Shown here one piece after another: positions 23,740 to 33,116 of a DNA stretch of 43,294 bases. The DNA comes from Candidatus Acetatifactor stercoripullorum. GTDB lineage: Bacteria > Bacillota > Clostridia > Lachnospirales > Lachnospiraceae. Within the stretch, counting starts at the first letter, position 1; every line of letters starts with the position of its first letter. The position numbers were made by a program, and so were the translations under genes. The notes under the pieces are model-generated. The model was not told where the DNA came from. It did not search any database and saw only the letters and a program-made list of their open reading frames with translations. The DNA lies in NCBI GenBank assembly GCA_019114005.1, contig DXGH01000014.1, positions 1 to 43,294 of the forward strand. The letters run 5' to 3'.

Positions 23740-26700
23740 ATGAAGGTGAAAAAGAAGACCAGGAGATTAAAAAAGGCGGTCAGGAAGACACTGGGGACGT
23801 TATTTCTGATTTCGGCGCTGATAGTAGCCGCCATACCGGTGGAAAATCTGCAGGCGTATGACGAGAACGGCGATCCGGTTCTGCCGGCGATTGTAACAGA
23901 TGACGGCAGCAATATTCCTACGGTTGGATCAAGCGATAAGATATATACCACAGGGGATGGGCGGTTCCAGTTTGCTTATGTGAATGTTCCGGGCGGCTCC
24001 ATTGAGAAGGTTGCCGTAATCGTAGGCTATTCGCAGGTGGGAAGCCTGCAGGGAAATACGCTTACCATACCCGACACAGTGGACGTGTATGATAAATTTA
24101 CGGACACCAACGGTACATATAGAGGCTACGCCGCAGTAAATGGCGATGGAGACTTTCTGTATTATAACAAGCCGGATATTCAGTATGGACCGGATGGTGC
24201 GGAAACAGGCCGTACGGATCACTTTTATGTATGCTATTACGATACTTACAATGATTGGGGCAGTATTGCTTCTTCCAGCCTTTACATTAAGACCAATCCT
24301 GGGGGCCTTGATACGGATTCTTCCGCCTTCAGTCAGACCATCGATCCCAGCAAATGGAGGCTGTCCCAGATCACGGTGGCCTATATCGGCAATCAGAGGG
24401 TTGTACAGTCGGCTGTAAGCGGCAATAATCAGGACTGGACAGTGGAGAATGTGAACAGCACTGCCAAGAACGGTGTTTTTTCCGGAAACGGAAGCATTAT
24501 TCATCTGGTTGTGGGGGAAAACCTTCAGGGAATCGGAAATTATGCGTTCTATAACTGTACGGCAATGCAGTCCATCACATTGGGGAACGGCCTGACCACC
24601 ATCGGCAATGGGGCCTTTGAAAACTGCGTCAACATAAAGAATATTAATCTGCAGCCCAACTCCAATATGCAGACCATTGGAGACCATGCGTTTTATAATT
24701 GCACCGGTCTGACCTCCTTTAATATGCCCATTAATGTGCTGAGAGTTGGGGATTACGCCTTTGCAGGCTGTACAGCTCTTGAAACCATAGACCTGGACGG
24801 CTATGAGGGAGAGCTTCAGAACGTGGTGCTTCAGCAGATTGGGAGAGGTGTGTTCAGGAGATGCAGCTCGCTGACAGGCGTGGCCTTTCATGAAAACTGG
24901 ACTGCTGACCTGCCGGCGTCTATTTTTGAGGGCTGCACCAGCCTGGAATACATTACCTTCCCCAGCAGCAGCGCTAATTTGACCTTTTCTCCGGATGGCG
25001 GAGGAACAGACAGCCACAATCTGACCTTTACCATGGAGGATTTTAAGAATACCGTTCCGGAATCCTTTTATTTTGAGAGCATAGCGGAAGGAGAGACCCA
25101 TAATCTTTGCCGCACCAATGGCTTCGCTTTTAAATATTACGGACAGGATATTTACGAGATTATTCTCACCGATGGAGCGGATGGAGAGGCCTTGTTCCAG
25201 GTAAATTCCTCCAACCAGCTGATCCAATGTGTGATCGACGGCATGAAGGATATTCCCATTCCGGGTACGATCGGGCCTTACCAGATTACGGAGATTTATT
25301 CTTCCAGCTTTCAGAATAACGCAGATTTGGAGAGAATTACTATTCCTTCGTCCATTACGGTAATCGGGGCGGATGCCTTTAAGGGCTGCTATAAGCTGGA
25401 GGAAGTGATTTTTGAGGAGCCCATTAATATCACCACAATCGGCAGCAACGCCTTTCAGACCCAGGACGTTCTGCCAGGATTGGAAGGAGCCCTGAGTCAG
25501 ACGCCGAGACTGACCTTTACGGGAACTATTTCGCCGGACAGTGTGCCTTTTCAATATGCCATGGATCCCGGCTCTAACATTAATAAGGGAACCCAGCCGG
25601 TAACCTACATAGAATATTACAGCGGCTGGCCCACTAATCTGGTGGTACAGTATAATCCTTCAACCGACAGTAATGAATTGATAGATTATCCCACCATGAG
25701 TGATTTAAATTCCTACACGGCGGATTCCTTCCCTTATGCCACAGCGGAGCTGGCTCAGACTGCGAAAAACGCTGTGAACAAATACATCCGGGACAATGGC
25801 GGCACTGGTTATACTTTGGATCCAGGCATAGAAAGCGAGGCCATTACCCAGGATGAGCAGGCGATTTTGAATGCGGTGCTGAACCTGTCAATTCCAAACG
25901 GCGTGGAGTCTGTGAAGGACGAATTGTTCAAAGACAAGGAGGAAGAGGACTTTACGTGGGCCAAGGAGCAGCATTGGCAGAGCCTGGACTGGAATAATAT
26001 GACAGCGGAACAGATGCCTTTGCAGAAATCCATTACCACGGAGGGACTGGCACAGATACCTGCCCAGATGTTTGAGGGATGCGTCAACTTAACCAGTGTC
26101 AGCATTCTCGGAGATACTGCAAGAATTGGAGATTACGCATTTGACGGCTGTACTTATTTAAGCTCAGTGCAGATTTCTCCCACGGTGAGCGAGATGGGGC
26201 TCAGGCCCTTTAGAGGCTGTTCCCAGCTGATTGATGTGGATTTTCAGGGAAGCCCTAACTTTACCTGTGAAAGGTCTATTATCTACGGGCTTACGGACGG
26301 AGCTAAAACCAGCATTGTGCAATGTCTGGAATCCAGAGGCAACGGCAGGGTAAACGGCAGCTATAACGGAAAGGTGGATGCCGTAGAGCTTGCAGGAGTC
26401 ACCTCTGTGGCCGACGAAGCATTTATGGATGCTGCCAATGTGACCAGCATAGATTTCAATGACAGCAGGATTACAAGGGTTCCTCCTTACGCATTTGCGG
26501 AAACAAGCAGCCTGTATTCGGTAACGCTTCCCGCTACAGTGCAGAGCATTGCGGAGCATGCCTTTTTAAACAGCGGCGTACAGGCGGTTTATATTCCCGG
26601 GTCGGTGAGCTACATCGACAATACGGCCTTCGGGGATGAGCGAGGAGAGAATATTTCATCCAACCTGACGCTCTACTGTCCGGATGACAGCGTAGCTGCT

Positions 26701-28314
26701 ATTTTTGCCGATGAAAAAGGAATTGACCACCAGCCTTATAGCGGGCAGGAGGTATTTACCGTAATCTTCTGGATGACCAATTATGCCACCGGAAGGGGAG
26801 AGGTCATCCATCAGGAGGATGTGGTCGCGGGGGACGATGTGGCGCTGCCCACGACGGAGGATTATCCGCAGCTGATTCAGGAGGGCTACCGCTTTATCGG
26901 ATGGAGCGAGGATGGGCGTAATATTCAGGCGCCCACGGATATCTGGGCTCAGTATGAGGTGATAGATCCCAATGCGGAGAAGCTGACGGTTGAGTTTTAT
27001 GATATCAATAATCAGCTGGTGGAGAGCGTTCTGGTAGACGCAGGAAGCGATGCAACCTCTCTTGCCCCCAGCGCGGCGGAGATGGCAGTGCCAGGATACT
27101 CCTTTACCGGATGGCGTCCCGCCATAAACAATATTACGGAGAATACCAAAACCTATGCCCAGTACACTCCTTTGGGCGAGACAGAGTATGTTGTAAATTT
27201 CTATGATTGGAATGGAACGCTGCTTTACACCCAGACAGTGGCGGCAGGCGGCAGCGCGATTCCTCCCCAGAATCCGGTGCGGGAAGGCTATACCTTCACG
27301 GGCTGGATGCCGGGCATAACGAATATCCAGAAGGATACGGACGTATATGCCCAGTATGAAAGAAATGACGGCACCGGCGGGAGCGGAAACGGCAATAATA
27401 ATGGAAACAATAACAATGGAAATGCAGTATACTATACCCTGACCGTGCGCAACGGCAGCGGGTCCGGAAGCTATGTGGCAGGCTCCCAGCCTATTATCAT
27501 TGCCAACGATCCGGCATCCGGACAGGAATTCAGCAGCTGGACTGTGGAGCCTTCAGATGTGACCATAGCCAGCACGGCTGTAAGCGCTACTGTAATTACC
27601 ATGCCTGAAAAAAATGTGACTGTAACGGCAAATTACAGAAAAGCAGGCTCGGGCACAGCTACTACGGGAAGCGGTAATTCGGCGGGCTCCAGCTCTTCTA
27701 ACAGACCGAATAACACCACGGGGACCGTATCCAATGGAGGCACCACCGTTGTCATTGATAAGAACGGACTGTCCAACACAGGCGTAGTGTCCGCCACAGT
27801 AAACGGCTCCTCCGATGATTTTGTGATTAAGATTACGGAGAGTGCGCAGGCTACGGAAGCGGCCGTAAGAGCCCTGATGGCGGAATACGGCGACCTGACA
27901 AACATAAAATATTTCCCTATGGATATCAGCCTTTATGATTCTACGGGTACGAAGAAGATTACAGACACTACAGGCTTGTCCATCACCATAACGCTGCCCT
28001 TGCCGGATTCCCTGATTACTTACGCAGGAAATAACATGATAGCAGGGGTGGTGGATGACAGATTAGATAAGCTGACGCCGAGATTTACCACAATATCCGG
28101 TGTGTCCTGTATCACATTTACGGCAGAGCATTTTTCACCCTATGTGATTTATGTGGATACGGAGGATCTGACTGCGGGAACCGTGGCGGACAATACGCCC
28201 CAGACCGGAGACGGCATTCATCCCAAGTGGTTTTTGTCCGTGGGTCTTGCATGTTTGTCCTTTGTATTGTTTATGAAGAGGGACAAAAAGGTGCTGAGAA
28301 AAGCAAGAGCTTAG
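23740..28314 (+). CDS. Large LRR (BspA-like) and InlB-repeat cell-wall protein
   Basis: A secreted, wall-anchored surface protein of about 1,524 residues. A basic signal peptide (1 to about 40) precedes a region of unknown fold (about 40-245). Two blocks of LRR_5/BspA-type repeats (about 250-605 and 760-1000) show the ...IGNYAFYNCTAMQSITLG... periodicity. Three InlB B-repeats follow (about 1005-1210; FYDWNGTLLYTQTV, EGYTFTGW), then an Asn/Gly linker, a divergent InlB-type repeat, a Ser/Thr/Asn linker, and a last beta domain with TITLPLPDSL. The C-terminus has TPQTGDG, a hydrophobic span and the tail KRDKKVLRKARA, a class B/variant sorting signal. ATG 23740 or GTG 23737 can start; AAAGGAG is at 23721-23727. 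Probably an adhesin or host/mucin-interaction protein; ligand unknown. Confidence 0.92.
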   Translation: MKVKKKTRRLKKAVRKTLGTLFLISALIVAAIPVENLQAYDENGDPVLPAIVTDDGSNIPTVGSSDKIYTTGDGRFQFAYVNVPGGSIEKVAVIVGYSQVGSLQGNTLTIPDTVDVYDKFTDTNGTYRGYAAVNGDGDFLYYNKPDIQYGPDGAETGRTDHFYVCYYDTYNDWGSIASSSLYIKTNPGGLDTDSSAFSQTIDPSKWRLSQITVAYIGNQRVVQSAVSGNNQDWTVENVNSTAKNGVFSGNGSIIHLVVGENLQGIGNYAFYNCTAMQSITLGNGLTTIGNGAFENCVNIKNINLQPNSNMQTIGDHAFYNCTGLTSFNMPINVLRVGDYAFAGCTALETIDLDGYEGELQNVVLQQIGRGVFRRCSSLTGVAFHENWTADLPASIFEGCTSLEYITFPSSSANLTFSPDGGGTDSHNLTFTMEDFKNTVPESFYFESIAEGETHNLCRTNGFAFKYYGQDIYEIILTDGADGEALFQVNSSNQLIQCVIDGMKDIPIPGTIGPYQITEIYSSSFQNNADLERITIPSSITVIGADAFKGCYKLEEVIFEEPINITTIGSNAFQTQDVLPGLEGALSQTPRLTFTGTISPDSVPFQYAMDPGSNINKGTQPVTYIEYYSGWPTNLVVQYNPSTDSNELIDYPTMSDLNSYTADSFPYATAELAQTAKNAVNKYIRDNGGTGYTLDPGIESEAITQDEQAILNAVLNLSIPNGVESVKDELFKDKEEEDFTWAKEQHWQSLDWNNMTAEQMPLQKSITTEGLAQIPAQMFEGCVNLTSVSILGDTARIGDYAFDGCTYLSSVQISPTVSEMGLRPFRGCSQLIDVDFQGSPNFTCERSIIYGLTDGAKTSIVQCLESRGNGRVNGSYNGKVDAVELAGVTSVADEAFMDAANVTSIDFNDSRITRVPPYAFAETSSLYSVTLPATVQSIAEHAFLNSGVQAVYIPGSVSYIDNTAFGDERGENISSNLTLYCPDDSVAAIFADEKGIDHQPYSGQEVFTVIFWMTNYATGRGEVIHQEDVVAGDDVALPTTEDYPQLIQEGYRFIGWSEDGRNIQAPTDIWAQYEVIDPNAEKLTVEFYDINNQLVESVLVDAGSDATSLAPSAAEMAVPGYSFTGWRPAINNITENTKTYAQYTPLGETEYVVNFYDWNGTLLYTQTVAAGGSAIPPQNPVREGYTFTGWMPGITNIQKDTDVYAQYERNDGTGGSGNGNNNGNNNNGNAVYYTLTVRNGSGSGSYVAGSQPIIIANDPASGQEFSSWTVEPSDVTIASTAVSATVITMPEKNVTVTANYRKAGSGTATTGSGNSAGSSSSNRPNNTTGTVSNGGTTVVIDKNGLSNTGVVSATVNGSSDDFVIKITESAQATEAAVRALMAEYGDLTNIKYFPMDISLYDSTGTKKITDTTGLSITITLPLPDSLITYAGNNMIAGVVDDRLDKLTPRFTTISGVSCITFTAEHFSPYVIYVDTEDLTAGTVADNTPQTGDGIHPKWFLSVGLACLSFVLFMKRDKKVLRKARA

Positions 28315-28351
28315 CGTGAAGAGCGGTAAACGGAAAGAAGTGGGAAGATGT

Positions 28352-30589
28352 ATGAGAAAAATGGAGCTTCATAAGAGTAAGAAAAAAATGCGCGGGATTC
28401 TGCTTATGATTACTGCGCTCATCATTATGCAGCTTCCTGTAACGGAGGCAGATGCGGCAACATCTGCCTCCGATTTTAGGATAGAGGGAAGTACACTGGT
28501 AAAGTACCGGGGAACAGAGACCAATGTGTCTGTGCCGGATACTGTGGAGGTTATTGGGGAAAGCGCCTTTGAGGGAGATACCAATATTGAATTGGTAGTG
28601 CTTCCCAATTCCGTAAGGCGGATTGAACCTTACGCCTTTTGGGGCTGTGATAATCTGGACACGGTGGTTTTGGGAAGAGGTCTTACGGAAATAGGTGATT
28701 ATGTTTTTACGGAGTGCAGGGGACTTGAACAGATGACCATTCCCTCTAATGTGAGAAGCATAGGAATTCAGGCCTTTGCAGACTGCGTAAATCTCACCGA
28801 TATCACGATTCCTGATCAGGTGACGAATATCCATGAGACAGCCTTTGACGGCTGTTATCAGCTGACCATACATTGTGATGCGGGGAGTGTGGCGGATCAG
28901 TTTGCGCAGGAGTTTTACGTAAGGCAGAGTGAAATGCCGGAATACGAGGATGTGCCTGATTACCAGTATGAGGATGATGCTTCCGGGGATGGCTCAGGAG
29001 AAGCTGTTGACGGTACTGCAGATGCTTCCGGGGAATCGGGTACACAGGACGATCAGACAGAGGAGACTCCCTCTCAGGACGGCTCGGGTACGGAAACCCT
29101 TCTGGGGAGCACTAAAATTGTAGGAAATCAGGCGGTTTTTTTTATAGATAACACAAGTCCTACCGTCTTTGACGGAAGCCAGGGAGGAAGTGGGCAGGCA
29201 GGAGCGGATGGCTCAGACACAGGAAACGACGCAGGAGCAGCGGATGCCGGTGCAGCAGTAAATTCCGCAGAAGCTGGGGAAGCCGGGGAACGGCTGGCCA
29301 AGTATACGATTGTAGATCAAAGAATCGTGGCGGATCAGGCGTATTACAGAAATGAGACTTTGGAGAACCTGACGCTGCCCGAGGGCATAGAGGAGATTGG
29401 ACAGTTTGCCTTTGCCAGAAGCAGCGTGACACAGGCGGTTCTTCCGGAGGGAGTGGAGAGAATCTGCTATGGGGCCTTTTACCACTGTGACCAGCTTTCT
29501 TCGGTAGAACTGCCGGAAACCGTTATGCTGGTGGAACCTAAGGCCTTTGACCATACAGCCTGGGTGGAAAATTTTTTGGAAAATGGACAGGAAGATTTCT
29601 TGATCAGCGGCGGTGTGCTGGTTGCATACAGGGGGAATGCCTCCCAGGTGGAAATTCCGCAAGGCGTCAGAATCATTGCAGGAGAAGCCCTTAAGGATCA
29701 CAGTGAGATCACCAGTGTGACCCTTCCGGATACCCTTTCCTCTATCGGGGAAGGCGCTTTTGAGGGCTGCAGCGGACTTTCCGAGATTGTGTTCGGACAG
29801 CAGGATACCTTGGTGGAGATTAAGGATAGAGCCTTTTTCGGCTGTGCTCTTGAGAGCGTTTCTCTTCCGGCCTCTGTGGAGAGACTGGGAACCAAGGCCT
29901 TTGATGAGGAGGTGGCTGTGAGCAGTGAAGGAGCTCAAATGCCGGAAACTGCTTATGAGACTTCTGCCCAGAGACTATCCAATGAAGCCTATCGGAACTA
30001 TCCGGAGGAAACGGGAGAGCCGGGCGTTGCAGTGACCGGATATGAAGGAGCCACAGCTTCCCTGGAGGGAGCTGCCCGGGCTTATACCCTGTCTGTAAAT
30101 CCACAGGGGGACAGAGCTGTTTTGGAAGCCGCTTTCCAGAGGAGCCTTGGGACAGCGCTTCCGGAAAATACGCTGGTTTTGGAGCTTATACTGAGCGATA
30201 ACAGTGGAATCCCTTTGACGAAGCTTGGAACAAGGCAGCTTACGGTGACGCTGCCGGTTCCTGATTCCCTGAAGGGTGAGCAGGCCCAGGTGTATACTGT
30301 AGACCGAAACGGACAGCTGGAGCAGATTTCCTCCCAGCGAATTCTTTCCGGGGATGTGGAGTGCATCCGGTTTTCTGTGAATCAGATTTCCTCCTTCGGA
30401 ATCTGCGGCACGGGGGAAGCCCTTGACGACAGTGAGATATTAGAGGAGACTGTTCAAAGCACCAGCATGAGCGGACCTGAAGCAGGCAGTGACAGCGCCT
30501 TGGCGTTTGCTCGTTTTCTGGTGGGAGGAGCGCTTTTGATTACAGGAGCCATACTTTTATTTGTCAGAAGGAAAAGAGAAGAAACGTAA
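28352..30589 (+). CDS. LRR (BspA-like) membrane-anchored surface protein
   Basis: A secreted protein of about 745 residues. A signal peptide (1 to about 35, cleaved after TEADA) is followed by LRR_5 repeats (about 60-180; IGDYVFTECRGLEQMTIPSN), a long acidic Gly/Ser/Asp/Thr linker (about 193-313), a second LRR block (about 316-530), a beta domain with TVTLPVPDSL shared with the preceding protein, and a C-terminal membrane span with RRKREET tail. Unlike its neighbour, it has no LPXTG-like motif before the span, so it is probably a membrane protein rather than a sortase substrate. Start: GTG 28316 opens the frame, but ATG 28352 is better placed for the signal peptide and for GGGAAG upstream. 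It follows the previous gene by 37 bases. Confidence 0.9.
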   Translation: MRKMELHKSKKKMRGILLMITALIIMQLPVTEADAATSASDFRIEGSTLVKYRGTETNVSVPDTVEVIGESAFEGDTNIELVVLPNSVRRIEPYAFWGCDNLDTVVLGRGLTEIGDYVFTECRGLEQMTIPSNVRSIGIQAFADCVNLTDITIPDQVTNIHETAFDGCYQLTIHCDAGSVADQFAQEFYVRQSEMPEYEDVPDYQYEDDASGDGSGEAVDGTADASGESGTQDDQTEETPSQDGSGTETLLGSTKIVGNQAVFFIDNTSPTVFDGSQGGSGQAGADGSDTGNDAGAADAGAAVNSAEAGEAGERLAKYTIVDQRIVADQAYYRNETLENLTLPEGIEEIGQFAFARSSVTQAVLPEGVERICYGAFYHCDQLSSVELPETVMLVEPKAFDHTAWVENFLENGQEDFLISGGVLVAYRGNASQVEIPQGVRIIAGEALKDHSEITSVTLPDTLSSIGEGAFEGCSGLSEIVFGQQDTLVEIKDRAFFGCALESVSLPASVERLGTKAFDEEVAVSSEGAQMPETAYETSAQRLSNEAYRNYPEETGEPGVAVTGYEGATASLEGAARAYTLSVNPQGDRAVLEAAFQRSLGTALPENTLVLELILSDNSGIPLTKLGTRQLTVTLPVPDSLKGEQAQVYTVDRNGQLEQISSQRILSGDVECIRFSVNQISSFGICGTGEALDDSEILEETVQSTSMSGPEAGSDSALAFARFLVGGALLITGAILLFVRRKREET

Positions 30590-30596
30590 CGAAACC

Positions 30597-30639
30597 ATTG
30601 CTCCGGCATAAGATAGGATAAAGTATATGCCGGAGCAAT
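30597..30639 (+). promoter_or_regulatory. 14-bp hairpin that sequesters the protease ribosome binding site
   Basis: Bases 30597-30610 pair perfectly with 30626-30639 around a 15-base loop. The 3' arm contains CGGAG (30631-30635), the only Shine-Dalgarno-like sequence ahead of the ATG at 30647. It lies 8 bases after the stop of the LRR gene and lacks a U-tract, so it could both protect the upstream mRNA end and lower translation of the protease. Confidence 0.65.
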
Positions 30640-30646
30640 CATTATT

Positions 30647-31558
30647 ATGCAGCGTGTAAGAGAACAGATTGGGGCGCAGCCGCTGGAGGAACTGCCGGAG
30701 AGGCCGGTGACGGTAGCGGTGCTGGATACGGGGATCGCAAGGCATCCTGATCTTTTTGGGAAATTGTTATGCTTTCGGGATTTTGTAGGGCACAAAAATG
30801 TAATGTATGACGATAACGGGCATGGTACTCATGTGTGTGGAATTATCTGCGGGAGCGGCATTCTGTCAGAGGGACGCTACCGGGGAATCGCTCCGGAGGC
30901 CAGACTTGTGGTGGGAAAGGTTTTAGACAAAAAGGGAGATGGAACCACTGAGAGCATGCTGGAGGGATTAAAGTGGATCATGACCGTCCGGGAGAAATAT
31001 GATATCAGAATTTTAAATATATCGGTAGGTATTGGAAATCTGGACGAGGAGAAAAAGGAAAGGGCTCTGAGAGAACGGCTGGAGGCTGTCTGGGACAGCG
31101 GAATAGCAGTGATTTGTGCGGCGGGGAATAAGGGCCCCGGAAACGGCAGTATTTCTTCCGTAGGGGGAAGCAGGCGGATGATTACGGTAGGATGCCATGA
31201 CGGGATTTACTGCCGGGACAATCCCAAGAGATGTGAAACCTACTCGGGAAGGGGAAATCTGGCCGATTCCATCAGAAAACCGGATCTGGTGGCACCCGGT
31301 ACGGATATCATATCCTGTAATATGGGGTATCAGAGCGTTCATGGAAAAATAAAAAACGCTTATATCGCAAAAAGCGGAACCTCCATGGCCACTCCTATTG
31401 TGGCCGGGGCGGCAGCCCTTGCGCTGCAGAAGTTTCCTGAACTGACCAATGAGGAGCTGAAGCAGAAGCTGACCATGACAGCCACCGACCTGGGGGAGCC
31501 CTGGAATAAGCAGGGATGGGGCATGGTTCATGTGAAAAGATTGCTAAAAAGCTATTGA
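30647..31558 (+). CDS. Subtilisin-like serine protease (S8), no signal peptide
   Basis: A 303-residue S8 peptidase. The catalytic triad is intact: Asp in AVLDTGIARHPDL, His in DNGHGTHVCG and Ser in SGTSMATPIVAG; the oxyanion Asn is in CAAGNKGPGNGS. There is no signal peptide, no recognisable inhibitory propeptide beyond about 20 residues, and no membrane segment, so the form is that of an intracellular subtilisin. It could process cytoplasmic proteins, or be exported by an unknown route to act on the neighbouring surface proteins; the first is more likely. The stop codon overlaps the -35 box of the next operon. Confidence 0.93.
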   Translation: MQRVREQIGAQPLEELPERPVTVAVLDTGIARHPDLFGKLLCFRDFVGHKNVMYDDNGHGTHVCGIICGSGILSEGRYRGIAPEARLVVGKVLDKKGDGTTESMLEGLKWIMTVREKYDIRILNISVGIGNLDEEKKERALRERLEAVWDSGIAVICAAGNKGPGNGSISSVGGSRRMITVGCHDGIYCRDNPKRCETYSGRGNLADSIRKPDLVAPGTDIISCNMGYQSVHGKIKNAYIAKSGTSMATPIVAGAAALALQKFPELTNEELKQKLTMTATDLGEPWNKQGWGMVHVKRLLKSY

Positions 31559-31583
31559 CACACCTGGTATGATTGTATACAAT
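31555..31583 (+). promoter_or_regulatory. Promoter with overlapping palindromic operator
   Basis: TTGACA (31555-31560), 17 bases and TACAAT (31578-31583) form a near-consensus promoter. The -10 box is the right half of a perfect 12-bp palindrome, ATTGTATACAAT (31572-31583), which fits the TNGT-n-ACNA pattern of FadR/FCD-type GntR operators. The GntR gene of the same operon is the natural candidate, giving autoregulation by blocking RNA polymerase. Confidence 0.75.
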
Positions 31584-31669
31584 TATACGAGGCAAGCTGA
31601 TAAATACAAAGCGTGCATGTGCATCCGCACACAAATGAACGCCTGAGCACAGGCAGATGGGAGTGCCCT

Positions 31670-33082
31670 ATGAGAGAGAATGACACATTTCAAGATCGTC
31701 CTGTCACCATGAACCAGAAGAATAATCTGCTGCAGATTGAGGAGCATATGTACATATTAGACGATGTGGATAAGCCTAATGTGTTCCGTAATATGTTTCC
31801 TTATTCCGAGGTTCCAAAGATTCCTTTTAACGACAGGATCGTTCCCCACAATATGCCTAAGGAAATCTGGATTACGGATACCACCTTTCGGGATGGACAG
31901 CAGTCCAGAGCGCCTTATACCACGGAGCAGATTGTAAAGATTTTTGATTATCTGCATGAGCTGGGCGGACCCAACGGAATGATAAGAGCCAGTGAATTTT
32001 TCCTGTACAGCAAAAAGGACAGGGATGCGGTTTATCAATGTATGGAGAGAGGCTACCGGTATCCGGAGGTCACAAGCTGGATACGTGCAAATAGAGAGGA
32101 CTTTAAGCTGGTAAAAGAGATCGGCATGAAGGAGACGGGTATCCTGGTAAGCTGCTCTGACTATCATATTTTTTTAAAGCTGAAGATGACCAGGCGCCAG
32201 GCTATGGAGCATTATCTGAGTGTGATCAGAGAGTGCTTAGAGGAGGGAATCAGCCCCCGGTGTCATTTGGAGGATATTACAAGAGCGGATATTTACGGCT
32301 ATGTGGTGCCTTTTTGCCTGGAGCTGATGAAGCTGATGAAGGAGTACCAGATTCCCATTAAAATACGGGCCTGTGATACCATGGGATATGGCGTGAATTT
32401 TCCTGGTGCGGTGATTCCCAGAAGCGTACAGGGAATTATTTACGCCATCCATACCCATGCGGGTGTGCCTCATGAGCTGATCGAATGGCATGGTCATAAT
32501 GATTTCTATAAGGCGGTGACCAATTCCACCACGGCGTGGCTGTATGGCTGCTCGGGCGTGAATACGTCGCTGTTTGGCATTGGTGAAAGGACGGGGAACA
32601 CCCCTCTGGAGGCCATGGTGTTTGAGTACGCCCAGCTGAAGGGAGATTTAAACGGCATGAATACCACTGTAATCACCGAGCTGGCAGAATACTATGAAAA
32701 GGAAATCGGATATCAGATTCCGCCCAGAACTCCTTTTGTGGGCAAGAATTTCAATGTGACCAGAGCGGGGATACATGCGGACGGATTGTTGAAAAATGAA
32801 GAGATTTACAATATTTTTGACACAGAGAAGTTTTTGAACCGCCCGGTGCTGTGCGCCGTCTCCAACACCTCGGGACTGGCAGGCATCGCCCACTGGATCA
32901 ACACTTATTACAAGCTTAAAGGAGACAAGCAGGTGGATAAAACCAGTGAGCTGGTAAAAGAGATCAAGAAATGGGTGGACGAGGAATATGCGGGAGGACG
33001 GGTGACTGTGCTTACGGACGAGGAGATCGTAGCCTGTTTAAACCGTATATGTCTGGAGAAAAACATAACCATTGGTGAATAA
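31670..33082 (+). CDS. HMGL/isopropylmalate-synthase-family enzyme, probable Re-citrate synthase
   Basis: A 470-residue acyltransferase of the DRE-TIM family (isopropylmalate, homocitrate, citramalate and Re-citrate synthases), which add an acetyl group from acetyl-CoA to a 2-oxo acid. The signature TDTTFRDGQQS is present, as are ARA-like RIRACDTMGYG positions, the metal-binding WHGHNDF and the NTSLFGIGERTGNTPLEA motif. It lacks the C-terminal LeuA regulatory domain, which argues against leucine synthesis. The operon partner is isocitrate dehydrogenase and there are no leu genes nearby, so the Re-citrate synthase role described for Clostridium kluyveri is the best fit; homocitrate or citramalate synthase are alternatives. 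ATG 31670 has GGGAG 6 bases upstream; an in-frame GTG at 31613 lacks one. Confidence 0.8.
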   Translation: MRENDTFQDRPVTMNQKNNLLQIEEHMYILDDVDKPNVFRNMFPYSEVPKIPFNDRIVPHNMPKEIWITDTTFRDGQQSRAPYTTEQIVKIFDYLHELGGPNGMIRASEFFLYSKKDRDAVYQCMERGYRYPEVTSWIRANREDFKLVKEIGMKETGILVSCSDYHIFLKLKMTRRQAMEHYLSVIRECLEEGISPRCHLEDITRADIYGYVVPFCLELMKLMKEYQIPIKIRACDTMGYGVNFPGAVIPRSVQGIIYAIHTHAGVPHELIEWHGHNDFYKAVTNSTTAWLYGCSGVNTSLFGIGERTGNTPLEAMVFEYAQLKGDLNGMNTTVITELAEYYEKEIGYQIPPRTPFVGKNFNVTRAGIHADGLLKNEEIYNIFDTEKFLNRPVLCAVSNTSGLAGIAHWINTYYKLKGDKQVDKTSELVKEIKKWVDEEYAGGRVTVLTDEEIVACLNRICLEKNITIGE

Positions 33083-33116
33083 GCCCAAAGCAAGGCTTAT
33101 CGGAAAGGCATGAAAA

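Noticed and set aside
23929..25554. 541-residue minus-strand open frame
   Set aside because: Lies wholly inside the LRR protein gene, has no recognisable domain, and is the antisense shadow of its repeats.
30420..30589. LPXTG-like sorting signal in the second LRR protein
   Set aside because: The region before the membrane span reads SGPEAGSDS; no LPXTG, NPQTN or PQTG variant is present.
31613..31669. N-terminal extension of the citrate-synthase-like protein from GTG 31613
   Set aside because: The added 19 residues are not like the family and the GTG lacks a ribosome binding site, whereas ATG 31670 has one.
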